A stretch of 64,000 nt of DNA from Amoebophrya sp. A120. Taxonomy: Eukaryota > Sar > Dinophyceae > Syndiniales > Amoebophryaceae. The stretch is taken from contig CAJINV010000004.1 of assembly GCA_905178155.1 (NCBI GenBank), forward strand, positions 9,940,385 to 10,004,384. Direction: 5' to 3'. This document shows, one piece after another, positions 1 to 12,800 of the stretch; position 1 is the first letter of the stretch, and the number at the start of each line of letters is the position of its first letter. The translations under genes and the position numbers were made by a program. The notes under the pieces were generated by a model. The model saw only the letters and a program-made list of their open reading frames with translations. It had not been told where the DNA came from and did not search any database.

Positions 1-209
1 ACGGCGCGTACCTTTCAGAGTTCTCGAAGCCCCCTTTTCGGGGCCTTGTTGACTTTGGAAGCTGAATGGGGTTCGCCGGGGCCGGGTTTTGGGCGCGTGT
101 TATAAGATTCGCAGAGGGTTTCGAAGTTTGCGAATTTTAAATTTTCAGAAATGGACTCTCACATGAATTTCCGAGAGCCTATAATCCAGGGTCTTCAGTC
201 GAAAAAGTA
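1..209. other. Window edge and 5' flank of first gene
   Basis: Non-coding flank upstream of the first ATG at 210. No promoter element or repeat could be recognised. Confidence 0.4.
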
Positions 210-2129
210 ATGGTCAACAAGCAAATGCAAATCACCCCTCCAGATCCACTGCAAACCGCCTTGGAATCGGTCGTGCAGCAAAATCCGGCCGCGAGCGCGT
301 TTCTGGTGTGTCGCATCAGCAGTTGTGCTTCTGTACTCCGGAATGAAGGCGACGACAGCGCTAGCACGACCGTCCAGATTGCAGACGGCATGGGCGTCCC
401 GACCGGCACACTGGCGTTTTTTGAAAAACACGAACATGCGGTGAGAAATTCGCGTGGTGGAGTCCTTGCCTCGGCGATCTGGATACCATATTGTCCTCCC
501 GAGGACTTGGCAGAAGTGTCGTCCCACCAAGGCGAAAGAGGGACACGCAAACAAGCGGAAGAACACATCGGCTATAGAAGCGCCTACAACCTTGTTCAGC
601 ACCAGTGCTGCCCCCTGCAAGAAGAGCTAACGCGACAATTTCACGAGGTGGCGATTCGCGGCTCTACGACCACCTCTTCGGCGAAAAACACTGCAGCTGT
701 CCAGAAAAACAAGAAGTTCTTTACTGTCTCACTTTGCGAAGCGTTTGATTTCCAGTCAAACCGCTGGGAGCGGAAGATGCTGGTCTTTTTCAACACAACA
801 GCTGCAACGAGTAAAACAACGCGAAATTCAAGAACCACTCAGGAACAAGATCAGCAGCAACTATCTGGTATTTTTCTCCGCGACTTCTGCGAAAACTTGG
901 TAACGGAGTGCGTCAAGTGCGCCAGCAGCGGACCCAGGAGGAGGCGGAACTGCTACGACAAGATCAAGATGGGTCCCTGCATAGCTGCACCAGGGAGGGG
1001 ACTTCTAGCGCAGCAACAGGGAAAACAGGAAGCTCCGAGACGAGTTGGGCATGTTGGAGTTGACAACATGATGCAAAAGAAGCTGCACCTCCAGAACATG
1101 AACAAAAAGAATAGGAAAAAGAAAATTTCTAACCGCGCCTCAGACCTTCGTGATGGTCATTTCTACAGCGACTTTCTGAACTACTTGTCGGATGCTGAAG
1201 AACAGCAGCAGCAGAACCTAGACGATGATCATGATGTTGATGTTCCCGCCCGCACGGCCGGTGGTCCGTTGCATCATGTTAATGAGTGCGAGGAGGAGGA
1301 CAGGACGAGAAATGCAAAGTCGCAGACCACTTTTGGTGACCCAACGCTGGTCACACCGTTATCCACACCGAAATTGATGTCGACGTGTAGTTCTGCGATT
1401 TCCTCGGAAGCGAGTACTTGCGTGCTCGTGCGTTCGGCGGATCTGGTTGACATTGAGAACGGGGTCGAGGCGGAAAAATTGGAGAAAACTACGCATGTGA
1501 AAAGGAAGGCGAACTACACGGCACCAAGCTTCGCAAATACACCTTCTACCCACGACTTGCCTGCTACCAAAAACTCAGGAGTCACGAAGGCTGCGTCGAC
1601 GAATGCGATGATCGTTCTCTTGAGCATGACCCACTTTGGCTCAACAGCGGGAGCACCGACTTCCTGTGCGCGGAAAATAAATCAAGCGGGCCCTGAGCAT
1701 GAACGCGATAATCAGCAAGTAGAAATGAATGAAGAGCCAATCTCAACAAAACCGTTTGAGATTATCACCGATCTTGAGGCGGTGTTCGCGGAAAAGGAGT
1801 CGATCGCGGTGCTGCACTGGCTGGCCAACCGTCGTGCGGCGGGAGAAGTGCAGCAGGGTACGTCGGACCCGGGGGAGGATGATGTCGATGAAGATTTGTC
1901 GAGATTACGAGATGTTGTGCTAAAATCTTCACTCTCATCAACATCCGATGAGGAGCTCGACCAGGCGGGTACGAGAGAAATAAACCAAAATCATCAAAAA
2001 TACTTGTACATGTTTCAGAAGGGTAAACAGTTGCCGTTTGCAATCCGGACGACGTCATCAGTTTTTGCTTGCAACAATTCGAATAGGAGGAGTTTGGTCA
2101 CAGCGGTCCGTATTGCTTTCAAATGCTGA
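210..2129 (+). CDS. Hypothetical protein, 639 aa, partly disordered
   Basis: Single uninterrupted ORF starting at ATG 210 and ending in TGA at 2127-2129. I do not recognise the family. The first third (about residues 1-230) has mixed composition with many cysteines. The middle and C-terminal parts are low-complexity and acidic or basic: a basic stretch near residues 285-310, a glutamine run followed by Asp/His-rich residues near 330-345, and Ser/Thr-rich tracts after 380. No signal peptide or membrane helix is evident. The length of the open frame in DNA of ordinary base composition is the main argument that it is real. A downstream exon beyond 2129 cannot be excluded, because genes in this window often continue past an introner, but no TAT...ATA element begins near its end. 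Confidence 0.6.
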   Translation: MVNKQMQITPPDPLQTALESVVQQNPAASAFLVCRISSCASVLRNEGDDSASTTVQIADGMGVPTGTLAFFEKHEHAVRNSRGGVLASAIWIPYCPPEDLAEVSSHQGERGTRKQAEEHIGYRSAYNLVQHQCCPLQEELTRQFHEVAIRGSTTTSSAKNTAAVQKNKKFFTVSLCEAFDFQSNRWERKMLVFFNTTAATSKTTRNSRTTQEQDQQQLSGIFLRDFCENLVTECVKCASSGPRRRRNCYDKIKMGPCIAAPGRGLLAQQQGKQEAPRRVGHVGVDNMMQKKLHLQNMNKKNRKKKISNRASDLRDGHFYSDFLNYLSDAEEQQQQNLDDDHDVDVPARTAGGPLHHVNECEEEDRTRNAKSQTTFGDPTLVTPLSTPKLMSTCSSAISSEASTCVLVRSADLVDIENGVEAEKLEKTTHVKRKANYTAPSFANTPSTHDLPATKNSGVTKAASTNAMIVLLSMTHFGSTAGAPTSCARKINQAGPEHERDNQQVEMNEEPISTKPFEIITDLEAVFAEKESIAVLHWLANRRAAGEVQQGTSDPGEDDVDEDLSRLRDVVLKSSLSSTSDEELDQAGTREINQNHQKYLYMFQKGKQLPFAIRTTSSVFACNNSNRRSLVTAVRIAFKC

Positions 2130-3513
2130 ATTGATATTAACTTCCTCCACGGGGCATTGAAATCAAGATTGTATCATGGTCGATTTATTTTATCGACGTG
2201 GACCGAACTAGCTAAGATTTTTCAAGAAATGAACAAACGGTTGTATTACTGAATTACTGAGAACAAGATGTGCATTTCTTCTTTATCTTCTCACGAGCCC
2301 CGTACCAGGAGCAGATAATATTCTAAATTTGTTTTTTTCAATAAAGAAGGTTTTTGCTGACATGATAACCATAAATCCATACCATTGACTTTGTCCTGCT
2401 CAATGGGGCAATTATTACGAGTCAGCTTTTTGTTTTTCTTTTCCATCGAAATCGTTGAAAGCGAACAGGAGCAGAATTGACATAAACAGCAGGAGCCATT
2501 TTGTCGTGTAGTACAAACCATTCGCTATGAATTTTTGAAAACCTGGAGGAACACCGAAGCCCCGGCATTGGTGCCTGTCGGTGCCGTAGTGGGACAGATG
2601 TCTGTCCGGCGCACGTCGCATGTCGTATTGCAGCTGTGAAGAATGATCTGGTTTTTAAAATCGGTTCGTATCATGCGCATGACGTTATAATGATCCGTAG
2701 TCCTGTATCTGTATTTCTTGCGCAAGGAATTCGTTTCCCATAAAATTGTCGTTGTCCTCTTGTTGTCGTTCCGCACTCTTGTTGTAATCGATATCAACAT
2801 CAAGTGTTTCGGTTTAATCTTTAGGAGCTTTCTTTTTCTAACTGAAAAATCGTGCAACGTACGACAAGAAAAGTAGTACAGCTGTTGGACTACCCACGTA
2901 CAGCTGTTGAAGGAACGTCCATCTACAACAAGAATCGTCGTACCATCGTGAAACAGAATAAATGTTGCAATTTCATCGTTTGCAAAAAGAAAAAGTCGGT
3001 TATAATTCTGTCATCGTCTCATGTTCGAAAGGCAGCAGCTTCACCGACATTCCAACAAAAACTCTGTCAGGCCCCATTTTGTACCCCATAGTGGTCAACT
3101 GTCTACCCATTTCTCGCTTCGCTCAAGAAGTTGTCGCATCAATATCAATTTGTTCAAAAGTAGAAATTAATATACACCCCTTTTTATTTCCCACAGCCAC
3201 ACCGACATCCGGCAACGTAAGTAGTAGCAGGAGTAGCTGGCATTCCAGTCTGCCCCCAAGAAAGTTCTTCTACTTACACCTTCCCCAGACTAGCTGCATT
3301 GGCTTTATTCTCGCTGGATTTTTGCAAATAACACACAGAACAACAGGAACAACAATGAATGTCTTCGCATTCATCAACATGATCGTTCGTCGTTGCCGCG
3401 ACGCCGGCACTACTGGGGCGGCTGGATGGTCGTAGTTGTTCTACTTCCTAGTCGTATTTGAGAGCGGCTTGTTCTTGCGTCGGGCAGTAGTCAGAACTAC
3501 CACATCATCAACC
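2130..3513. other. Intergenic, AT-rich
   Basis: About 1.4 kb between the first ORF and the IQ-motif gene. Short ORFs occur on both strands (for example 2962-3435 on +, 2525-2857 on -) but they are AT-rich with no domain-like features. The 3' end is probably the 5' UTR of the next gene. No introner with paired ends was seen. Confidence 0.5.
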
Positions 3514-5792
3514 ATGGCCGACATCGTGGAAGCGGCTGAGCGGGAGGAGGTGACGCTCAAACTGCAGATGGTGGTCCGGCTGAAGCGCGCGCGTGCCGAG
3601 ATGAAGAAGCGCAAGGAGCAGCGGGAAGCGGCGACGAAGCTGCAGTCGATGCAGCGCGGGAAGCAGGCGCGGGCGGAGGTGAATAAACTGAAGGACGACA
3701 AAAAGCTCCACGAAGACATGACGCAAGCGGCCATCAAGATCCAATCCCACCGGCGCGCGCAGCTGGCCCGGAGAAAGTCGGGGGACTACCGGACGGATGC
3801 GAAGATAGACGCGGTGTTGTTCGCTTTAAACCCCTTGAATTTGTTTGCGAAAAAGAAGGAGCTGGCGCTCGCGTACTACGGCAAGACGAAACAGGACCAG
3901 GAAAACGCCGCACTGAAGATCCAATCCATACAACGCGGAAAGCAGGCTCGCGCGGAGGTAGACGCCCTGCGCGAGGCCAAGGAGCAGGACGCGGCCGCGA
4001 GCAAGATCCAGGCGGGCTACCGGCAGAAGCAGGCGAGAGAACAGGTGGACGCGATGCGCGCGGAGAAGGAGGAGCAGGAGGGCGCGGCGACGCTGATCCA
4101 GTCCAACTGGCGGGGGCGGCAGGACCGGGAGAGCCAGCGTATCGCGGCAGAGCAAGACGCAGCCGCCACCTCAATTCAGGCGGCCTACCGTGGAAAGCAG
4201 GCGCGGAAGAATAGAGGTGTGGCAGAGGGGGGGTTGGTGGAGGACGAGGATCTGACGCTGGCCTCCGGCATGTCCGGCGCGTCCACGGAATATTGGCTGG
4301 AAATGACGGACGACGGGGGCTCGCAGATCTACAGGCCCCGCGGGGAGGGCGAGGCCGACGAGCGAAACGAGTCCATGTTTGAGGCTATCGTCGCGCGCGC
4401 CAGCGAGTACGCGGTGTTCGCTCAGAGTTTATTTCCCGACGAACACGAGCTGGGTGTGCATATTCTGTATGCCATACAAATTTACTACCGTTCACTGACA
4501 GAAGGTTATGCATATATCGCTCGGACGAGGACATGGGCTGGAAGACAGCGGTTGTCATCGAGAATCAGGCAGAAAACAACGTTTACATGAGTCTTTGTCT
4601 TGTCATCCGAGGTCAGCATTTCCAGTTGTAGATACTCATACGTCGCGTACGGTATTAAATTTCGTCTTGATACGCAGATTGAAGAGAAGATGAAAGACGC
4701 CAACCCGCTGCTAATCAAGCCGACCGAGGAGCCGGAAGTCCCCGACGAGGAGAGGGTCGCGATCGAGAACCTCCGGCGAAACAAGAAAACCCAGCGCCGG
4801 GCGAGCACGGTCACCTTTGAGCAGGACGTGAAGAAGCCTCTGCGACGGTCCGTCACTTTTGCGGAGGATACCGAGTGGGGCTTGGAGTTAGCCAAAAAGA
4901 AAGAACCAGAACCCCAACCCGTCGGGGGTTTCACCATGTACACGATGTTTTTCATCCTGCGGCTGCAATACCGGTTCCGGCAGCGACAGAAGAGGCGCAC
5001 GGAGGCAATTTTGAAGTTGCAGCGAAATTTTCGCAAACTGCTGGAGACCAGGAACGCCCGGCGCAAGTGCGGGGGCTGTTGCTGGCGAAAGACGGACAAA
5101 GGGGTCTTCAAATGCTGTTGTGGCCGGTACTACTGCGGCTCTTGCCAGACCTGCTGCCCCCACTGCTGCAAGGGCGAAGCAATACCCCCGCCGCCGCCAA
5201 AGCGGAGGCGCGGCGTGTTTTGCTGTCTGCTGCAGTGCGCGTTTTGTCCCTGCACCACGGCGGCGTCCTGTTTCAAATGGTACTGCTGCTGCTGTTGCGG
5301 AACCACGTGCTTCAAGAAGAAGCGGAATTTGGCCTACGAAGACAAACAAGACGGAGAAAAATTCTTAAACGTAGCTCTCTCCGCATCCAGGCAGAAAGAG
5401 GATCCGGAAGGTTATGCCTTGCAAAAGTGTAATTATCAATATCTCGTCCTCGTACGTCGATTTGGATTTGCATGACATTGCAAAATTGGACTTCGTTGTC
5501 CCCCGTCCAACTCAGAATTGCAATTATCAAAAATTTATATAGCACTTGCCGACATCACTTCAACTTCGAGTAGGCACGAGCGTACGATTTCGATTACGAT
5601 TATGTTTTTGCAATGCATAAAGGTGGGAGCACGCTGATTTCGCGCTCCTTCATTCCCATGCAGCAGAGCTCGCTGGGCCGGGCCATCTTGGAAAACCGAA
5701 AAAAGCAAAAGTCGCCGCTATTGATAGACCAAATTTACCACCAGCCAGCACGGGGGTTAGAACCGGAGAAACCCCTGAAAAGAAACTACTAA
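3514..5792 (+). CDS. IQ-motif (calmodulin-binding) protein with cysteine-rich C-terminal domain, 3 exons
   Basis: Exons 3514-4467, 4678-5412 and 5625-5792, giving about 618 aa. The start ATG at 3514 is chosen because IQ-type sequence begins directly after it. Residues about 20-250 carry at least six IQ-like repeats of the form AAxKIQxxxRGKQAR, and another IQ-like helix follows near 430, so several calmodulin or EF-hand light chains could bind. Residues about 449-530 are extremely cysteine-rich (CxxCC, CCCGxYYCxxC, CCPHCC), resembling a zinc-binding module that I cannot assign. Both introns are TAT...ATA elements. The second has a perfect 5-bp duplication (AAGGT) and its removal joins exons 2 and 3 in frame. 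The first has degenerate ends but also preserves frame. Cellular role unknown; the IQ and zinc-finger layout suggests a Ca2+-responsive scaffold (inference). Confidence 0.72.
4468..4672. mobile_element. Introner-like element, divergent ends
   Basis: Intron 1 of the IQ gene. Begins TATGCC, ends CTTGATA. The sub-terminal stretch AAATTTACTACCGT pairs with its near-complement at the other end. The flanking 5-mers TTCTG and CGCAG are no longer similar. Removing the element plus CGCAG keeps the frame. Confidence 0.5.
5413..5619. mobile_element. Introner element, family A variant
   Basis: Intron 2 of the IQ gene. TATGCCTTGCAAAAG at the left pairs with CTTTTGCAATGCATA-like sequence at the right. Perfect 5-bp flanking duplication AAGGT. 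One of the few elements that can be drawn as GT...AG by shifting within the duplication. Confidence 0.75.
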
Positions 5793-6889
5793 GAGCAATA
5801 GATGTCTCTTCACAATTGCTGCTCACCGGCGTTGAAAGTAGTTTCCAACCACCAGTGGTGGTGGTGATAATCTCGTCGTCGCACATACTCAAGAAAGGCC
5901 AACAAGCGCGTGTGTTTCATAGGCCCAGCTGCGCCATTTGGAAATACGACCACTTACACGTATAGTTCGAAGTATTAGACGCATTCATCTGCTGACGAGA
6001 TGGCAAAAATAAACGCTTCGCGCGCGTTCTTATCTGGAACAAGATCCAAAGTGAAGTTTCTATAACTACAAACACTAAAATGCACAGCAGGTTGAGTTGA
6101 ATGTTTATTTTCAGAAAGTGAAGTTGCAGTACACTGCAACCACTTCGATTGCTGCACTGTTCTTGTTTTGGCTGGTTCAGCCTTGATTTGCTGTTCGTGC
6201 GGTCCCATCAGTATCTTCATCTTCACGACACCAGCCGGCAAATCAATGGCTGTCCCGGAGGTGTCTCCGACACTGACTCCATGTATGAAAAGCATCTGTG
6301 GTTCTGGTTGTGATTGAATTCTGTGGCTTTTCGGTTTTGAAAAGGCGGTGTCCCAACTGAAGGAAATAAACCCTAGAGCTTAAGTATTCAGGAAGATGAA
6401 AACCCCTTTGCTCCAGCTGATGCACATGAGAGCGAAGAGGACATCATCACCTTGATTGAGAGACAGGAGGGAGGTATACAGCTGTTTATCACTCATCAAG
6501 ATAACGGATACGATTTTCCATTCAACCAAAATGTTTGTAGCTGCAAGTGAGTGATGAAGATCCTCCGATTTAGTGATGCAAGTGTGCCGACGTCAAAGTC
6601 AAATACATTTTGTTCGAAAATAATGAGGTCGTTGCTCGTAATCTTCTTGTCTTGGTTTTGTTTCTTCTCGAGAACGAACTAGTACCCGTCTGTCGTTTTC
6701 CCGTCCGTGCCGGTCCAGACGCGTCAACTACGAACGTGGTGCCACAGCGCCGCCAAGAACGCCAAGAACACACAACAGTCGCTTATTTTCGGTCTAGCCT
6801 CGTACGTCCTGACGTCTCGGTCTACCTCCGGCGTGATTTCCTCTTCCTGAGAGTCTGGAGCAGGTGGCCGTCTACCATCCGCCCCCAAG

Positions 6890-9800
6890 ATGAACATCAC
6901 CCGCCCCGATAAAAACAACATGAAGAACGCCGGGGAGGAGCTGGACCTCTTCTACCAAAATGACTTTTATGAGGAAGACACTGGCGAAAAGAACGGCGCA
7001 GATAATCCTACCCAAACGCAGCGGGACGAAGACGTCCAGGCCAACCGCTTCGAGATTGGCACCCCGGCCCCGAGTGCACGGGTAGATCGAACGTCGGACG
7101 ATGTTCAGCGCGACCACTACACGCCGGGGAGCTATTTGCAGATGTCGGCAAACAGTGTTGCCACTTCGTCGGCAGAGTACTTCAGCATTGCTTCGGCCAG
7201 GGGCGAGGGGACACAAGGTCTGCCGGTGGAGTCCTTCGATTTGAGTAGTTCGCGCACAAACAAAGCCGCGGAGGTGCAGGCACGACAGAAGGCCGCGTTT
7301 TTCCAGGCTTTTGGTGCGAAAGCGGACGATGACGACGGGGGGGAAGTGGACGAGACGGCGAAAAAATCTTTTAGCGCGAAAGGACAAGGATTAATCGTCG
7401 ACAACAATTTGTTCCAAGCAGCTGAGCCAGACATCGAGATGGGAGTCTTCACACCCACCTCGGCTTCACACAACAACCATCAAGCCGGCAACCCCAGTAC
7501 TGCTAGGCCGAGAGACCCGTGGCACGGGTGGCGGGTGGGGACGCAGGACTCGCGGTTGTTTTTCTACAAAAAGGACTTCCGGCAATACGAGATGCCCACG
7601 GTGATGGAGAGCCGCGTGTTCGGGAAGTGGAGGTTGGTGTACCCCAACGACGGCACGAAACCGTTTTACTACAACCGCAAGCTGAACCTGTCCCTGCCGA
7701 ACCACCCGGTGAACACGTTGAACGTGTTTGACGCCTGCTTCAAAGGCGATCTGTTTTACCTGCACCTGTTTCTGGACGCCTTCTGGCTGGAACTGAGCCA
7801 GGGTGTGTACGACATAGTGGACGACACAACAGGGGGTGAGGGCTCCCGCTTCGGGGCTGCAAGTAGTTCCTCCTCCAGCATCGAACTATCGGGCGCGGAC
7901 GAGACCACAACTCAAGAACAGAAAGATAGCGAACAGCCAGTTACTTCGAAGAAGGCTACGAAATCATCGAGGACGAGATCTATGCATTGAAAAAGTATCG
8001 TACTTGTATAGGTAAATGCATTACAAATTTCCCCAGCATGAGAAAAAAAAAGGTTTGTCATGCGAATTTACCTTAAAAAGAAAATTTAAATTTGTATATG
8101 CATGAATGCAATTACTACGAACGAGTACGATACTTTTGCCCAGGATAAGATCCGCCGTGGTTCAATCCCTCGCGACCATCGCGGAGGAGGCTATGGATGT
8201 GTCCGGTTCGAAATCGACAAAGTTGAAATGATTTGTCATGCATAAAATGCAAGGCATGATGTGCCTGTCTTGCCGGGATGGCAAGTGAGGCCGATTGTGA
8301 GCTTGTTTAGGGTTTGAGATAAAGCTGCTAAAGTAGCATAACAAAAGACGCCTTCTGTCCCTAAACAGCATGACAAATTGGATTCCGGTGCTCGGAAAAT
8401 TTGTCATGCGCCACGGCGGGTGGCTCGCAGCAATAAGGAAACTGGCAAGGGTAAACATCTGTCTGTGCTTGCAATGCGCTGATGGACTGTGCTCTGCCAA
8501 ATAGTGAAGTAATTTGGACTACTCCAGTTCTGGTCCCGTTGCTGTATATTGTGCGCGGGTGCTGGGTGGAAAGGTCCAACAAATATGTTGGCGTGTGTGT
8601 GTGTGTGAGGAGGAAAGTTTGGAGTGCCAGGTCCGTTGGGCCCGGGGTGGCGGCGTCTTTGGGTTGATCAAATCACCCGAAACACAATGCCACCTCGTGT
8701 TGCACAGTCTGTTTATGTCATGCGCCACTTGGAAACTGCGCTTCCGACTGGTATCGGCTTTATGCATGACAAACTATAATTTCAACTTTGACGATTTCAA
8801 TCCTGACACTCCCATAGAGGCCGCGGCGGTGGAAGAGGTGCGGAAGCGAAAAATGGACAAGTTGCAGCGACTCGCGGAGAAGTTGCAGATCGGGGCCGCC
8901 GCGCCGGTCGGACCCTTTCCAGCGGTCGGCGGGGGGAAGCGCCCGGTCCTGTTTTTCGAAGGCGAGCACGCCATGACGCCCGGTGGAAATAACAACGGCA
9001 GCGACGTGTCCACACCCTCGGGGCGAACGCCGAAGTCGCCACTGTACCGCGGCGACCGGCTGATCACGTCGGGGTTTAGCTTGACGCAGCAGGACTCGAA
9101 GAATTCGAGTGTGGCTGGAGGGCCAACAGCTTCCGTTCTTTCTGGATATCGAATGCAAAAATGTCTGGGTCTGGAAGAATGCAAGATTTGTCATGCATAT
9201 TTCTCATGACCGATGATGCCTAGAATGCTTGGCCTAGCATCGCAGACTTTTAGAGGGCTTCCTGATGCATCTTCCGCATGAGAAATACCCTGTCCGTGTA
9301 GCAAATACTGTACCCCTCTTGCTGGTCATGCAATACAAATTTTTTTAGAGTCCAAAAGCAGCATGATAAGTCGCAATCTTCCAGACCCAGACACTTTTGC
9401 AGTTGATACTGGAGCAGGGGGTGCAAGAACTCCACTGGTGCCAGGCAGTCCTACGAGGGCCGCGGGCGCTGCGGCAACCGTTGGCGAAAAACCGGGCACC
9501 AACATGACAACGCCCGCACCTGAAATGAAACCCAAGATGACTGTGGACAAGGCCGCTGCGATCATGAAAAAAGCGGCTACTCTGGTACCGAAATTGTCCT
9601 TGACGCCACCGGGCAAGGACGTGAAGAACGCCCAACCGGCTTCTGGGGGGAAGATGATGATGCAGCACTTGCCGCAAGAAGGCCTCGCCAAAGCGAAACA
9701 GAGCGGGTTGGCGACCGCCACAGCGTTGCTGGCAAAAATCAAGCAGGGGCAGGCCTCGTCCTCTTCACCCGCAGGAGCTGCTTCGCCGAAGTCACTACTG

Positions 9801-12800
9801 CAAACAGGCCCTGTAGTACTGGGCGTGCCGTCGTTACGTGGAACAACACTTGCGTCGTCGCCTTTGGTGGGTGGGAGCAGCCGTGGAGGTGCAGCTGCAG
9901 GAGTCTCAAACTTTTCTCCTGTCGCACAACTACAGCGGCCACGAGTCGTCGAACCAAAGGAAATGTCCGTGTCAGTACAGACGCCACGACTGGCGCGAGG
10001 TGCCGTCAACGAGGAAGAGGACTCCGAATCCAACGCTTCCAGCCGCGAGGGTGCTGTCGTGGCAGGAGCAAGCCTCGGGGCGGGAAAGAACGTGGTCGCA
10101 CCTTCTTCTCGAGTCCTTGCGCCGGAGAGTAAAACGAGCGCCGTGGACGAAGAGGTGGAATTGTTCGTGGGCGCAAAGTATGCATTGCAAATATGTCTGG
10201 GTCTGGAAGGTTGCAAGTTGTGATGCTGTGTTTCCACACTAAAAAGATTTGTACTGCATGACCAGCAAGAGGATTCCAGTTTGTGCTACGTGGGGGGGCA
10301 TTTGTCATGCGGAATAGGCATCAGGAAGCATTCTAAAAATCTGTGATGCTAGGTTCCGCATTCCAGACCTCATGGGTCATGGGAAACCTGCATTACAACC
10401 TTGCACTCTTCCAGACCCAGACACTTTTGCAGTTGATACAAAGGAAATCCTGGTCACGGAAAGTCCCTCCCCCTCAGAATCTCCGTCGCCCCCGCTGACC
10501 GCGCGCTTCCCCGTATCATGAGGAAAAATGCCCCCTCCCCATATCGAAACAAAGTTTCTGATGCTGGATTTCCATACACAGATCAGATTTGTCTTGCAGT
10601 AGAGGAATGCACGCATATGTCAAGCCTCAGCCGAGAGGTTTGACGTAGGCGCCTAGCATGATAAACGTGTATGCTCTGAGCCAAACAGCATTACAAACCG
10701 CCTGAAAAATGCGGAACGCTTTCTGGACTTGCCTTCTTGCAAGACAGACAGGATTTGAGGTCACAAATGCGCATCACAAATTTTCAGACGGATACGCTTT
10801 CGATATGGGGAGGGGGGATTTTTCACTTCGATACCCCGCCTCGACGCCTCCGCTGACGTCTCGCGTACAGCCGGGAGCTTCGACATCGCCCCCACTGACC
10901 GCGAGAATGTTGGTACCGGCCTCGTCCTATGAAGATGAACTGCAAAAGTACCGTACTCCTACTCGTATAAATGCATTACAAATTTTTTCAGCATGAGAAA
11001 TAAAATTTCTAATGCGGATTTACCTTACAACAAAGATTTGTAATGCAAGACTTGCATTTCCATTTATACGAATACGTATAGATACGATACTTTTGCACAG
11101 GATACGTCCACGCCGCCCCTGACCGCCAGGATTGATCCGGACAAGCCACTGCAGCTGCAGACGGTGGTGGATGGAGTGCCCGCGAAATTGCATGTAGTTT
11201 CCGAGGGAGGAGGTCCTCGTGGCGGAACTAAAGGACGAGAAAGTGCTGGAATAAAGTCGTCTCCTGTGCAGCCTGCAAAAAAACCTACAAACTCTTGGAC
11301 ACCACAGAAAAAGTCCTCGACGCAACAAGAAACTATTCCGGCAACTACTAATACACCGACTGCCGCGAAGCAAGTGCAACAAGAGGGACAACTATCCGGC
11401 GCTTCCTCGCGAAAAAAGTCCTCGACCGCGACCCCTGGCGGAAGTACCATTGGTGGAAAGGCCCCGGCGCGAGAACTTCTAGTGGATGAACAAAAAGCGG
11501 CAGCTGTGAGCATGAGCAGCAGTGCCAAGAAAAATCAAACCCCTTCTGCTCCTGCAGCTAATGCTAGTGCAGCCGCTAAAGCACCTGCACCACCAAAAGC
11601 AAAAGCTGCTGGAGGTGGTCCTGATCCTGGTTCAGGAGCTGCCCAGGACGAGAAACCTCCGTCCCCGCAGCGTCTTATCCAGGCCGTTCCTCTGATCTCG
11701 CCAGCAACGGAACAGCTGCCCCCAAGTGGGGAACTGCAAGAAGGGCAATTACAAACGACGTACCCAAGTAGAACCAACGAGCCCTCCGCATCCACCGAGG
11801 AAGCGGCGAACGTGCGCGACGCGGTGCAGACTTATCCTTATCCTTGGAATGAGGGGAAGGATTTGCCGCCAGAGACCGCCTCACCGGTGCGCGGAAAAAT
11901 TCACGCGAAAGTCGAAAAGCGGAAACACCAGAGGAGGCTGTCCGCCCTGCGGCTCACGCAGATTGAGATAAGCAATCGCACACATCATCGATCATCCGGG
12001 TCTGGAACATTTTTGCAGCAGAGGGGCGGGGTGGTCATCGCCATGCCTTATTTCCTCAGAGGCCATTTCCATGCCATGCGTCATTGCCATGCCACAGAGT
12101 TTTGTGAGAGATTGTGTGAAGTTGAAGATCCAGAGCTAGCATGACTCATTCTCGAAACCACTTGAATTGAAATCGAGACTCGGAACTACGATATGTGCGC
12201 TGCATATGAGAATTACTTGAGCTATTCGGACCTGGATGTCGCGGCCACGCCGTCAGCGAGCAGTGTGGTGCAACAAGGGACACGACCAGCACCGGTGGTG
12301 CCAGAGTCCCCGGTTTTCAGCGAGCATTCCGGTGCGGGCACCCGCACCAGCCAGCAAAGCTCAGTTGCGGCGAGCTTCCACGAACTGCATGGTTTTAACA
12401 ACAGCAGCATGACCACGTCAGGGCGAAGCAATAAATTGGCTTCATCACAGACGAGCACGGGAACAAATAAGAGACAGCATGACTTGGAATCGGTCCTGGC
12501 AAAGCGGACGCTTCTGTACGATGATAAGGAGAACGTCATTTTCGAGAAAACCTCGCGTAAAACCCTCGTGCACTACGCCTGCATGGCAACCCAGGAGCGA
12601 ATCGTCCAGTACCTCGTGGAGTGCCACTCGTTCGGCATCCAAACGGTCGACGCCATGGGCTTCGCCCCGCTGCACATCGTGGTGCGAAACGGCGCACTGT
12701 CCCTGGCACGGTACCTCCTGCACGCGCGCGCGAACGTGAATGACAAAACGCGAAACGAGTTTGCGGACACCGCCCTGCACATGGTTTCCAGCCTGGCCAT

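Noticed and set aside
2525-2857. 110-aa ORF on the - strand in the first spacer
   Set aside because: AT-rich, basic, no domain, and isolated from any other supported - strand gene.
9326-10237. 303-aa ORF on the - strand
   Set aside because: Spans a family B introner and exon 4 of the WW/ankyrin gene; the + strand model is supported by perfect duplications and frame restoration.
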